Shown here: positions 1-9,056 of the stretch, one piece after another | How the letters are laid out: the number at the start of each line of letters is the position of its first letter | Position numbering within the stretch: the stretch's first letter is position 1 | From: an uncultured Oxalobacter sp. | GTDB taxonomy: Bacteria; Pseudomonadota; Gammaproteobacteria; Burkholderiales; Burkholderiaceae_D | DNA length: 35,955 nucleotides | Direction: 5' to 3' | Assembly (NCBI GenBank): GCA_905202055.1 | Contig: CAJKQK010000015.1 | Location: 1-35,955, forward strand | The notes under the pieces: model-generated | Told to the model about the DNA's origin: nothing | Seen by the model: the letters and a program-made list of their open reading frames with translations, nothing else | Databases searched by the model: none | Made by a program: the position numbers and the translations under genes

Positions 1-1
1 C

Positions 2-2641
2 AACAGTACATCAAATGAAGTCAATCACGGTTATGGTACCGACGGCAAAGCCGGGCTGTCCCTGCTGGCTCATGACAACGGCATGATGGTGACCAATGAC
101 GGTCATACACTCATGGATGCGTTTACCGGCAACCGGAACCAGAAAGATGCCAGCGGCAATGAGGTCGTCGCAAACGGAAATGGATATTACAACGGTCAGG
201 TACTTTATCTTGCCGTCAACAGCGGCAAAAACACGGGCAAGGACATTCATGCCGTCGATATCAATTTCAGCAAGATCGAAGAATTCCGTTCCAAAAACGA
301 TCAGGACATCAAGGCATTCGGAAACACCCAGATCGGTATTTCAATACATGGACGCGATATGATCCATGCCAGTGTTCCGATTGGCGATGGCAATACAACC
401 GAACAACTGGATCATCTGACGTTCGATGTCGATGGTTTCGACATTATGCAAGGCAGTAACGGAAAGGTTGCCAATGCCACCTATTCCTTTTACAAATACC
501 TGCATTTTGATGGTTCTTATGACAAGGACAATCGTACGATCAAGACTGTCGAAGGCGCGGAAGGCGGTGCCGGTATTGCCTACTGGCTGAAAAGTCTGAA
601 CGTATTGGACGGCAAACAGGTCGTTCTGAATGGCCGGACCGATCCCGGCGACACAACCGATCCGGATAACTATACCTTGTCCGCACAGGTAACCGGTAAG
701 GGCGGCGTTTTCATTCCCGAAGGAAATACCGTCATCATGGGTGACGAAAACAGCCGGTACTATCGGGAAGATCAGAAAAAGGATGAAAAAAACCGGACCT
801 GGTTCAATACCTATCGTGGTGAAACCACCGTTGCAACAGGCGCCACCCTTCAGCAGGGAGCAAACCAGGCATTGGGTTACACCAGAAATCTGGCACTGGG
901 TGAAAACACCACTTATGCCCTGAACGGCAAGACCCAGTCCATCGGCGGCCTGCAACAGGAAAAGGATTCCACCATCGATTTCAACACTCTGAACAGTTCG
1001 CCAGACCAATCCGGGCAGTTGACCATTACCGGAGGTCTCTCCCAAAATCTGAATGGCATTGCCTCTGCCTCGATCAAAGGCACACTTACGGGTAACAGCC
1101 ATGCCGTTCTCAATGCAGAATACAGCAACCTGAGCATCCATACCGACAATATGGGATATGAAGGCGCTGTCAACCTGACCAATTCCATTGCCAAACTGGA
1201 AAGTGCCAAAGCGCTTGCCGCTGCCTCGACAACCGCCGGTACCGGTTCGCACCTGTATCTGAATGGCGCTGACGGTTCCGGTAACCACTATCTCAACAAT
1301 CTGACCAATGCCGGTACTGTCTATCTTTCCAGACAGGCAACGGCTTCGACCGATACGTTAAACATGGTCAATATCACGGGCGATTACAAGGGAGAAGGCG
1401 GAACACTGGTTTATAACACCCGTTTGAATGGAGATCATGATTCCCCGACCGACTTTGTATCCATCGCCGGAGCGGCTACAGGCACCAGTCCTGTACGTGT
1501 CAATGCACTTCCCGGAAGCAATGGCGCACAAACAGAGCAGGGGATTCACATTCTGCATGCCGAAAATGCAGACAGCGGTTTTGCCCTGAAGGAAGGCGGC
1601 CCGATTGTAGGCGGGGCTTATTATTACGGTCTTGAAGGCCGTAATGAAGGAACCTCTGGCGGAAAACAGGACTGGTATCTGGTCAATTCCGGCGAGATTC
1701 GCTCCGAAGCAGGCAGTTACGTCAACAATTCGCTGGCGCTGACACAAATGCATATGCGTCTTCATGACCGTATGGGACAGGCATACTACAGCGATCCATT
1801 TACCGGAGAAGTGAAAGAACAGGCGGCATGGGGCAGGGTAGTCGGCAATCATACGCATTACCGTATGGAAAACGGCGCTACCAAAACGCATGCGGAAACG
1901 TACGTAACCCAGATCGGTGGAGATCTTTTCCGCAAGACCATCAATGACGACTGGAAGTACACAATCGGTGCATTCGGCGGTGCGCTCGACGGCCGTTCCC
2001 ATACGCATGGCCGGTATCATGCCAAATCTGAAGTGGATGGCTTTGCATTGGGTGTTTACGGCACGCTTTATACGGGCAATTCACCGGATAAGGGCTTCTA
2101 TCTGGACAGCTGGCTGATGTGGGGAAAATATGATAACGAGATTTACGGTTCCCTTCCGAAATTCACCTATGATTCCAATGGCTGGGTCGCTTCACTGGAA
2201 GTCGGCAAGACACTTCCGATTGGTGAAACGGGCAACGCAGGAATCGATCGTGTCGTCTGGAGCTGGCAACCGCAGGCTCAGGTCATCTGGGACGGAGTGA
2301 AAGCCGACAGGGCGGAGGACAGCAACCACACCATCTATCGCCAGCTGGGCAACGATAACATCATATTCCGGCTCGGTGCCCGGCTTCATGCCAACCGTGA
2401 AGACAAGGGACTCGGGTTCATCGAAGCGAACTGGATTCACAATTCCAGAAAACGGGGCGTTTCGATGAATGGCGACCGGGTTTATCAGGACGGTGCACGC
2501 GATAGCGGTGAAATACGTATCGGTGCAGAAGGACATCTGAAGAAAAACCTGCTCGGATGGATCACACTGGGCGTCCGTGCAGGCAAGGGCGGCTATCATG
2601 AAGAAGCCGCTCAGGCCGGTATCAAATATCTATTTGAATGA
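2..2641 (+). CDS. Autotransporter (type Va), 5' end outside the window
   Basis: This is the 3' part of a large autotransporter adhesin. The frame is open from base 2 with no stop, so the true start and the signal peptide lie upstream; the first in-window ATG (83) falls inside passenger sequence. The passenger is rich in Gly, Asn, Thr and Ser, as expected of a beta-helix, and ends in a pertactin-like autochaperone segment (about 1360-1690; NITGDYKGEGGTLVYNT). A helical linker follows (NNSLALTQMHMRLHDRMG). The translocator beta-barrel then runs from about 1822 (AWGRVVGNHTHY) to the end, roughly 272 residues, the usual size for the family. The last residues are YLFE rather than the canonical terminal aromatic, so one residue follows the Phe. 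A strong terminator follows at once. The family is clear; the ligand and role (adhesion, biofilm) cannot be read from the sequence. Confidence 0.9.
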   Translation, partial: NSTSNEVNHGYGTDGKAGLSLLAHDNGMMVTNDGHTLMDAFTGNRNQKDASGNEVVANGNGYYNGQVLYLAVNSGKNTGKDIHAVDINFSKIEEFRSKNDQDIKAFGNTQIGISIHGRDMIHASVPIGDGNTTEQLDHLTFDVDGFDIMQGSNGKVANATYSFYKYLHFDGSYDKDNRTIKTVEGAEGGAGIAYWLKSLNVLDGKQVVLNGRTDPGDTTDPDNYTLSAQVTGKGGVFIPEGNTVIMGDENSRYYREDQKKDEKNRTWFNTYRGETTVATGATLQQGANQALGYTRNLALGENTTYALNGKTQSIGGLQQEKDSTIDFNTLNSSPDQSGQLTITGGLSQNLNGIASASIKGTLTGNSHAVLNAEYSNLSIHTDNMGYEGAVNLTNSIAKLESAKALAAASTTAGTGSHLYLNGADGSGNHYLNNLTNAGTVYLSRQATASTDTLNMVNITGDYKGEGGTLVYNTRLNGDHDSPTDFVSIAGAATGTSPVRVNALPGSNGAQTEQGIHILHAENADSGFALKEGGPIVGGAYYYGLEGRNEGTSGGKQDWYLVNSGEIRSEAGSYVNNSLALTQMHMRLHDRMGQAYYSDPFTGEVKEQAAWGRVVGNHTHYRMENGATKTHAETYVTQIGGDLFRKTINDDWKYTIGAFGGALDGRSHTHGRYHAKSEVDGFALGVYGTLYTGNSPDKGFYLDSWLMWGKYDNEIYGSLPKFTYDSNGWVASLEVGKTLPIGETGNAGIDRVVWSWQPQAQVIWDGVKADRAEDSNHTIYRQLGNDNIIFRLGARLHANREDKGLGFIEANWIHNSRKRGVSMNGDRVYQDGARDSGEIRIGAEGHLKKNLLGWITLGVRAGKGGYHEEAAQAGIKYLFE

Positions 2642-2691
2642 CCCGGCACATCAATTCGTCCAGAAACATTTTGTTCAGGTGACGCTCTCTC

Positions 2692-2729
2692 AACTCCCGC
2701 CTGCGTTAACCGGCATGGCGGGAGTTTTT
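2692..2729 (+). terminator. Intrinsic terminator after the first autotransporter
   Basis: A perfect 10-bp stem (AACTCCCGCC at 2692-2701 with GGCGGGAGTT at 2717-2726) encloses a 15-nt loop and runs into a T tract. It lies 50 nt after the autotransporter stop. Confidence 0.85.
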
Positions 2730-2995
2730 CAGCAAGAAATCCGGTCAGTGATTTTTCCCCGACATCCTGAATCCCTGCAAAAGGAAAAGTGCACGGTACT
2801 CTTGCGGGAACAATCAGCAAAACAAGCGACTTTGCATCGACCGATTCCTGTGGATACCGACTCTTCACGATATTCCCGGCGAAAAGAGATGAAGTACGTA
2901 TTGCCACAAAAAAACGTTGCATATATGAAGCAAAAAACAAATTCAGTATTTTATTAAATATTTAATTTAAGTTATTGATAATAAATGATTATCTA

Positions 2996-3006
2996 CCCCC
3001 CCCCCC
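2996..3006. repeat. Homopolymer tract of 11 C
   Basis: Eleven consecutive C residues lie in an otherwise AT-rich gene-free stretch (2730-3265) between two autotransporter loci. Nothing else was recognised in that stretch. Tracts of this length are prone to slipped-strand mispairing and often control surface proteins. Here the tract is about 260 nt upstream of a short signal-peptide-like ORF and about 785 nt upstream of the second autotransporter. A TTG-started frame reads through it as Pro-Pro-Pro-Pro, but nothing else supports that frame as a gene. Confidence 0.75.
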
Positions 3007-3265
3007 GCATTTTATCCACAAAATCCCTTATTCCCAAAAAAATGTGTTTTTAATAACATTTACTTCAGAGCAAGGGATTGACAAGGTTATGCGTTATCTC
3101 TTCCTGAAACAAGGGTTTCCCCAAAATGAAATAACAGGTTTTAACGCACTTTCCAACTCACGATTTCAGCCTTGACGGCTCCTTTCGTTACAACATATCC
3201 CTTTCTTGCGGTGCTCTGACCGGCTAACCCCCTCAGAGGATTTGCTTACTACATCAGGATACGTT

Positions 3266-3406
3266 ATGAATGAAAAATTTATTTTGCCAGTATGGAAAGT
3301 AAAACCGACTATTCTGGCAAGGACACTCTTTTTGGCATCCGGCATGACAGGGACAGAAGTTCGGGCAAATGACTCGACCGGACTTTTCGATCTGGACGAT
3401 TCCTGA
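3266..3406 (+). pseudogene. Orphan signal-peptide-like ORF, probable remnant of an exported protein
   Basis: A 46-codon ORF begins MNEKFILPVWKVK, continues with a hydrophobic stretch (ILARTLFLASGM) and reaches a possible cleavage region (EVRAND) before a stop. This has the n-region / h-region / Ala-x-Asn layout of a signal peptide with almost no mature protein behind it. It sits between two autotransporter loci, downstream of a C11 tract. The simplest reading is the 5' stub of a decayed surface-protein gene. A weak AGGAT lies a few bases upstream of the ATG. It could also be a genuine small exported peptide. No family was recognised. Confidence 0.35.
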
Positions 3407-3790
3407 ACCTCCAAAAAAATCACACTTGGCGATAGGTAAAGGGTATACGTCCAGAGAATCTGCGTGAATATCCAGTGTTCTTATAAGGAACAACAACCCG
3501 TGCAGGTGTATCCGCACAGTGCGCTCAAGCTGACATCGCCAGTCTTGAAAAACGGCACAGCAGCGGCGGATTCATCCCGTTGAATTCAATACGACAACAA
3601 CGATGGCAGATCAACTGCCAGCGTCAGGATTGTGTTCGCCTGCATATGGGAAACGTCTGGAAAATGCCTTCTTCCATAGCCGCATGCAGACCGGGAATTG
3701 ACCGGTTTCAAGACCTGCAATTCTGCCGTTTTTTCCGGAAACATCCATTGAAACGAATTTATCCATATTGGCGAATAAAGAAAGCTTGTA
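3407..3790 (+). other. Gene-free stretch, possibly decayed passenger sequence
   Basis: No intact gene was seen. Short peptides in changing frames (for example YDNNDGRSTASVRIV around 3590-3640) have a composition compatible with degraded autotransporter passenger, but no alignable motif was recognised. The last bases before the next gene carry a purine-rich ribosome binding site (AATAAAGAAAG, about 3775-3785). Confidence 0.3.
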
Positions 3791-6700
3791 ATGAAAACTC
3801 CTTTTCCAAAACATCGTTTAACGCTTTTGGCTGCTGCGCTTTGTCTTGCTTTTCCCGTCATTCATGCCGAGGAATTAAGCGGGAATACGGGAACCAGCCA
3901 ATATACAGGAACAGAGTATGAACTGGCAGGGAATATCACATCCACATTCGCAGTTAATGCAGCCGCAAAACCCATTATCTCTTCCGCAAACAATGCCCAA
4001 ACCGTCAGCAGTACAGACAATAATCTGAGTATCACTGCCGGAGGTGGACAGGTCTTTTATGCCCAGAATAATAATCAGACCATCGATCTTGCCCATGTCG
4101 TAAAGATTTCAGCTGGTTCCGGAAAAATTTTCTGGACAAGAGGGAATCTCACGGAAATGAATCCTGATAATCAGCCCCATCAGAAAGTAACCGGTTACTT
4201 TGATGAGTTGAATGCCAATACTCAAAGTGCCCGCATGGGAGTCATCATGAAGTCCGATGGCGTCATTCACAATAATTCCGGTGTCCAGATTTTCGGAAAC
4301 TCGATTGAAGATCCAGCCGGAGCGATTGGAAAAATCACCGTCAACAGTACATCAACCGGTTTGCAAACGAATCGTGGCACAGCCATCGCAAATATCGGAA
4401 GCGGCAATCGGGGTACGGCGGATGCCAGCGGAAATGTCCCGCATGCAGCATCAGTCCAGAGAATCTACATGCCAATTGGACAAATAGGGGAGTCGAGTAG
4501 CCGGTTTTTCTATGGCGTATTCAGTCAATACGGAACAGAACAATATATCCATCAAATCGGCAATATCTATGCAATGAATATAGGCATTGCTGCAGGGGAT
4601 AACACGGTCACATCCGATTGCGGATGGCAATACATCAATTCAGTCGATTCAATCAATATCGACAATACAAACAATAATGGGTTCGCCTGGGGGATTCATG
4701 GCTGGACAGACGATGGTGTTAAAGGCGATGTCGGTTCCCAGTATGTGGGGGTCAAAAAAGACATCGTCGTCAACAGTTCATCTGCAAGTGCTAATGCTGT
4801 CGGAATCAACAACTGGGGCGGGGAACAGGTTATCGAAGCCAAACCGGATGATCCAAATGGAAGTGTCACGATCAGGGTCAGTTCACCATCTCAAAACAAC
4901 GCTTCATCTCTCAAGCTGTCGACTTATTATAACGACAACGGAGCAGACGTTTCCACTACCCTGAAAGGCAGTTTTACCCTTGCAGCAGGGGACATTCGTG
5001 TTCAGGATAGTCAGAGAAATCCTGATTTCAACGCTTCCCTGAATCTGGTGCAAAGAACAGTTTCCTATGGAAATGACGATTCGAACGCAATCATATCCAA
5101 TACCATGACTCTCGGTGATGGCGTAAACATCCGCGTTACGACAGAAACAGATACCCCCAGGTCATTCCTGATCCTTGGTGATGATCGCAACGCCAAAGAC
5201 AAAGGTTATAACATTGTCATGGGTGAAAACAGTTTCATCAATGTACAAGGGGTTTTCAAAGGAACAGGAACCATTACCGCACATACCAATGGCACGGCTA
5301 TCGACAGCAATGGGGTACTTCTGAAACATGTCCAGAAAACCCCAGGCGGTAACAAATCCCTTCTGAATGTCAGCATTGACAAGAACTCGGACGACTTCGA
5401 TGAGAATTCTGCCATGCTGTTGATGAAATCTGCTGTCAACAATATTTTTGTCGATGAAGGGAAAGCTAATATCACTGCCGGAACGGTCTCCCTCAATGAG
5501 GGACTTGTCAACAATTTCTCATCCAGCTTTTATTATGCCGATTCAGAAACTGTCGGAAATCCTAACGACATCAAGGAAACCCTTGCGGGAAAAACGACGC
5601 TTATGCTGAAAACAAGCGGAAATGCCATTGCCGATGAAGAAGGCAAATTGCTCGTTACGGACTCCCGCGGAAGAACGCTGTCTCTGGCAAAAAACGAATT
5701 CAGCGAGCTGAAAGACAGTGCAGGCAATGCTATCACCTATCATGATGATGGAACCCTCACATATACTGACACAAACAAGCCCATATCAGTAAATTCGGAT
5801 GGAAAACTGGTAGACGAAGATGGCAATGAAATTTCCGTATCCGCCCTTACAGACAATGCAAAAGCCTTTTACGCATGGGAAGGCGAACTGGGTGTTGAAC
5901 CTGTTAACGAGAGTACATCCACGATGGATACGATAGATTCGGTTGGCATGACGAATTATTTCCTGTGGCGACAGGAAAACGAGACACTCTACCAGCGTAT
6001 GGGCGAAGTCCGCGACCGTCCCGATCTGGAAGGTGGATGGGTCAGAATACTGCATGGAAGAAACAGCTATGACAAAAAGGGCGGTTATTTCCGCAATGAC
6101 TATACCGGTATCCAGCTCGGCTTTGACCACTTCGACAAGGAAAATGACGGCAAATGGACCTAGGGTGGCGCATTCACGTACACAAAAGGCGACAGCAAGC
6201 TTACCAACGGCGGTTCGGCAGACAACTGGCTTGGCAGCCTGTCTTTCTACGGAACCCGAAAATATGAAAACGGCGGCTATCTTGACCTTATCGTCAAGGG
6301 CACCCACATGCACAATGACTTCACCGCCATCAGTGACCAGTTCCGCTACGTCACCAAAGGAGGCTACCACACGAATGCATGGCAGGCCAGTGCGGAATAC
6401 GGCCGCAAATTCCATATGGACAAAAAGAAGGAATGGTATCTGGACCCCCAGCTTCAACTGACCCTGGGTCATATTAACGGAGTGAAATACCGGACAGACA
6501 ACAACCTGAACGTCAGGATCAAGGGTACTGACAGCGTGATCGGACGGATCGGCATGGCACTTGGACGGGAATGGAAACAAGGGAGTGCCTTCGTCAAACT
6601 GGACGGTTTGCGGGAATTCGCCGCCAGATACAAGGCGCATTACAGTCTGGACAACGGCGTTGAAAACCGGAGCCGCATCAGCATGAAAGATACCTGGGGA

Positions 6701-6829
6701 GAAATCTCTGCAGGGGGCTCTTATAACTTCAACAAGGATACCTTCGGATTCATTCAGGTCAAACGATCTTTTGCTGCCGATATCCAGACGGACTATCGCT
6801 TCGATATCGGATTGAGGTATCAGTTCTAG
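3791..6829 (+). pseudogene. Autotransporter interrupted by an in-frame amber stop in the beta-barrel
   Basis: A 1013-codon frame runs from ATG 3791 to TAG 6829 but contains one internal TAG at 6161-6163. The N-terminus is a clear signal peptide (MKTPFPKHRLTLLAAALCLA, cleavage likely after IHA). The passenger is Asn/Ser/Gly/Thr-rich. A helical linker (NYFLWRQENETLYQRMGEVR) and barrel start (GGWVRILHGRNSY, about 6034) follow. The stop falls about 43 residues into the barrel, in KWT-stop-GGAFTYTKGDS. The remaining 221 residues continue in the same frame to the canonical end GLRYQF. In related barrels this strand commonly has an aromatic or other residue before GGAF, so TGG or TAT/TAC changed to TAG is plausible. 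The truncated 790-residue product would lack most of the barrel and should not reach the surface. Alternatives are stop readthrough, amber suppression or a base-call error. Confidence 0.85.
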
Positions 6830-6862
6830 TCTGGCACGACATTCCTGAAACAAGCTCGATTG

Positions 6863-6895
6863 CGGGATATGAGTCTTTCTCATGTCCCGTTTTTT
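6863..6895 (+). terminator. Intrinsic terminator after the second autotransporter
   Basis: An 11-bp stem with one G-U pair (CGGGATATGAG at 6863-6873 with CTCATGTCCCG at 6879-6889), a 5-nt loop and a T6 tail lie 33 nt after the final autotransporter stop. Confidence 0.85.
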
Positions 6896-7000
6896 ATATC
6901 ACGATAATTTCCGGAAGGGTTTCACAGACAAATAAATACCAAAAGCAAGCGGGTCTGAATATTACATTCCGATTTCGCATAATTTTTATTATGTAAAATT

Positions 7001-7016
7001 GTGGCTTCTAAGCCAC
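7001..7016. repeat. Perfect 7-bp inverted repeat upstream of the phage-type gene
   Basis: GTGGCTT-CT-AAGCCAC is an inverted repeat with only 2 nt between the arms. The spacing suits a DNA operator better than an RNA hairpin. It ends 16 nt before the point where the following coding frame should start. An operator or the edge of an old insertion are both possible; neither is shown. Confidence 0.4.
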
Positions 7017-7032
7017 CGACACGGCTTACAAA

Positions 7033-7518
7033 ATTAACATTTTCACAAATGGTCAGTTTTTTGGTGAAGATGAATATTCAGCCAGATACGACGGCTGTAC
7101 CCATGTCATATGCGAGTTCTGCGGAGAACTTCGTCGGAAAAACGCGCTCAATTGCGAAGGATGTGAACAGCTACGGATAAAACAGCGTTGGGATGAAGCC
7201 GAAAAAACAGACTGGGCTGATGGCGATACCGTCTATTCTGCCAAAGCAAAAAAATTCTACAGCGACAAGGAAATTTATAAAAAGAATTGTCTCGAAATGA
7301 AGTGTTCAGCGGAAGATATGCTTCTGTTCGCCTGCAATCCGATCTACCCGTCCAATATCTCCGAAAGTGCCATTCCTGGACAAGATCTACGCTATACCAT
7401 TCTGCCTGCCGCGATCATCGAAAAACTGAACGACCTGAATACCGCCATCGAAGCATGCGAGCCACTTGCATTTTCAGTCAATGAACAGATTGGTATTCTA
7501 CCGTTCCAATCGGAATAA
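7033..7518 (+). pseudogene. Phage-type zinc-ribbon protein lacking a normal start codon
   Basis: An open frame of about 161 codons ends at TAA 7518. Its N-terminal half holds two CxxC pairs (CEFCG and NCEGC) typical of a zinc ribbon. The opening NGQFFGEDEYSARY recalls a family of hypothetical proteins from Burkholderiales prophages that start Met-Asn-Ile-(Tyr/Phe). Here the codon in the expected Met position is ATT (7033), no ATG, GTG or TTG lies between the upstream in-frame stop (7009) and that point, and no Shine-Dalgarno sequence is visible. The first in-frame ATG (7297) would delete the zinc ribbon. Either the start codon was lost, or a rare AUU start is used. No other phage genes are nearby, so this looks like a stranded prophage relic. 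Family resemblance is from memory. Confidence 0.55.
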
Positions 7519-7585
7519 TCTTAACGAGGCTGAAACAGGGACAACCATCAAAAAGCTCAGCAATATCTCCTTGACCGGAACAAAC

Positions 7586-7616
7586 AAGGCTAGCCATAAT
7601 AGGTTAGCTTTTTTTT
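7586..7616 (+). terminator. Intrinsic terminator between the phage-type gene and the Sel1 gene
   Basis: A 10-bp stem with two G-U pairs (AAGGCTAGCC at 7586-7595 with GGTTAGCTTT at 7602-7611) and a 6-nt loop runs into eight T. It ends only about 9 nt before the Sel1 ATG, so the Sel1 gene would need a promoter at or inside this structure, or readthrough. Confidence 0.75.
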
Positions 7617-7624
7617 ATGATGAA

Positions 7625-8443
7625 ATGATGAAAACCATTCTCAAAGCCCTCCTCTTGTCCTTCTTTCTGATCGGTTCCACTCCGGCGTTCGCCGGCAATA
7701 TCGAAGAAGGCAACCGCCTGTACAATGCCGGCAACTATCAGGAAGCCATGACTCACTTCATGAAACCGGATGCTGCCACAAACCCGGCCACCATGAATCG
7801 GATTGGATATATGTACGATGAAGGCCAGGGTGTCAAAAAAGATCCAAAGGAAGCCTATAAATGGTACAAAAAAGCAGCAGAAGCCGGGTTTGCTGCAGCC
7901 CAGTTCAATCTTGGATTGCTGTATCTTGAAGGGCTTGGCGCCCCCAAAAGCTCGAACGAAGCTTCGAAGTGGTTTCTAAAAGCAGCCGAACAAAATGATT
8001 CTGAAGCCGAAATGAAAATGGGCTATCTTACCTACATGGGTTTGGGTGTCAAACAGGATTTCAAGAAAGCCATGCACTGGTTTCTTCGTGCAGCCGAACA
8101 TGGTGATAATCAGGCATACGCCAACATCGGCATCCTTTACGCTAGAGGAGAAGGAGTTAAAAAAGACCAGAACCGAGCTGTCCAGTATTACATCATTGGA
8201 GCTCAAAAAGGAGAGCCCAAAGCACAGAGTTTATTGGGAACAGCCTACGCTTTTGGAAAAGGAATTTCCAAAGATACCGAAAAAGCCCTCTACTGGTACA
8301 GGACAGCAGCACAAAACGGAAACATCAATGCCATGAAAGAACTCGGTTCCATCTACACAAAAGGCCGTCTCGGTGTCAAGCCAGACCAGCAAGAAGCAAA
8401 ACGATGGAACGACATGGCTAAAAAAGCTGAACAGAAAAATTAA
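7625..8443 (+). CDS. Secreted Sel1-like repeat (SLR) protein
   Basis: The 272-residue product opens with a signal peptide (MMKTILKALLLSFFLIGS, cleavage after AFA), so it is periplasmic or secreted. The rest is a run of about six Sel1-like repeats of roughly 36 residues, each with the (A/G)-x-x-x-(L/I)-G-x-x-Y-x-x-G-x-G-V-x-x-D pattern (for example IGYMYDEGQGVKKD, LGLLYLEGLGAPKS, IGILYARGEGVKKD). These fold as alpha/alpha solenoids that bind proteins. Such proteins serve in envelope homeostasis, host interaction or inhibitor binding; which applies here cannot be told. ATG 7625 and ATG 7628 are adjacent; no good Shine-Dalgarno precedes either, and upstream in-frame ATGs would bury the signal peptide. 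The gene stands alone between two terminators. Confidence 0.88.
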   Translation: MMKTILKALLLSFFLIGSTPAFAGNIEEGNRLYNAGNYQEAMTHFMKPDAATNPATMNRIGYMYDEGQGVKKDPKEAYKWYKKAAEAGFAAAQFNLGLLYLEGLGAPKSSNEASKWFLKAAEQNDSEAEMKMGYLTYMGLGVKQDFKKAMHWFLRAAEHGDNQAYANIGILYARGEGVKKDQNRAVQYYIIGAQKGEPKAQSLLGTAYAFGKGISKDTEKALYWYRTAAQNGNINAMKELGSIYTKGRLGVKPDQQEAKRWNDMAKKAEQKN

Positions 8444-8465
8444 TTTACCTGATTTTCAAACAAAT

Positions 8466-8492
8466 AAGCCGGAAAAATTTTCCGGCTTTTTT
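8466..8492 (+). terminator. Intrinsic terminator after the Sel1 gene
   Basis: AAGCCGG (8466-8472) pairs with CCGGCTT (8482-8488), the A/T stretch between them extends the stem, and T6 follows. It lies 23 nt after the stop codon. Confidence 0.88.
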
Positions 8493-8524
8493 GTTCCCGT
8501 AACTATCAAGCTTAAAGAAATCTT

Positions 8525-8820
8525 ATGATCGACGAACAATATCTATCCAGGGTAATAGGCATTCTGGTTCTGTGCAGGATGCTTTTGCCGCTTAAAAAAG
8601 AAATGAACTCAGACGCATGGAACCAGTTCACGGCAGATTTCGACAAGCTTTGTTGCGCTGGTTGAAGAATAATGCAAAGCCGAACAAGCGCAGGAAGACT
8701 TATCATTAAATTCTCTCATGACGATTTTCCATTGGAGAGACTGGAATTGCCCGGTTCAACTCAACGTCAGATTCACCCATCAATTCGCTAGTGTGATTTT
8801 AATGACAACAGGATGAATTT
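8525..8820 (+). pseudogene. Possible frameshifted remnant of a small gene
   Basis: ATG 8525 opens a 46-codon frame (MIDEQYLSRVIGILVLCRML...) preceded by AAAGAAAT, ending at TGA 8665. Protein-like sequence then resumes in another frame (AEQAQEDLSLNSLMTIFHWR) up to about 8810. This may be a small gene broken by frameshift, but no family was recognised and chance cannot be excluded. The rest of the gap to the next gene is AT-rich and is covered by the following entries. Confidence 0.2.
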
Positions 8821-8951
8821 TTATTCAGTTTTTTTTCGTGGATAATTGTTTCAATATCACACCGGACAAGTAATATTTATATAAATAGCTGATTTTTATA
8901 ATAATTTACATGTATTGGTGTGCATATATGTAAAATAAGGAGATGATATTT

Positions 8952-9056
8952 ATGGCTTGTCGTAGAAAAGGCAATAGCATCATGTTCTGCCTGACTTTTT
9001 TTCCAGACATGCATAATGATGGAACAGCTTGCCTGCACCATCATCTTTTTATCTGA
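8952..9056 (+). CDS. Possible 34-residue small protein or small RNA
   Basis: ATG 8952 follows a near-consensus Shine-Dalgarno (AAGGAG at 8937-8942, 9-nt spacing) and opens 34 codons (MACRRKGNSIMFCLTFFPDM...). The upstream region is AT-rich, with TATAAT at 8897-8902 as a possible -10 box but no convincing -35. The 3' part of the ORF overlaps a hairpin with a T tract (9016-9050), so the transcript may end before translation could finish; that favours a small RNA or leader over a protein. The 3' end overlaps the convergent EamA gene by 16 nt. Confidence 0.3.
   Translation: MACRRKGNSIMFCLTFFPDMHNDGTACLHHHLFI
9016..9050 (+). terminator. Candidate plus-strand terminator overlapping the EamA stop
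   Basis: ATGATGG (9016-9022) pairs with CCATCAT (9038-9044) around a 15-nt loop, followed by C and T5 on the plus strand. On the minus strand no T tract follows, so it would end a plus-strand transcript rather than the EamA message. Confidence 0.5.

Noticed and set aside
341..1288. Long open frame on the minus strand inside the first autotransporter
   Set aside because: It is antisense to a clear autotransporter, has no recognisable domain, and reflects the codon bias of the real gene.
2975..3175. Frame reading through the C11 tract as a proline-containing peptide
   Set aside because: It starts at TTG without a ribosome site, has no domain, and would change with any tract-length variation; kept only as a repeat observation.
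6308..6829. Separate 173-codon gene after the amber stop
   Set aside because: It is the continuation of the autotransporter barrel in the same frame; no ribosome site precedes its first ATG.
7001..7016. Palindrome considered as a prophage attachment site
   Set aside because: No integrase, tRNA gene or matching direct repeat was seen nearby.
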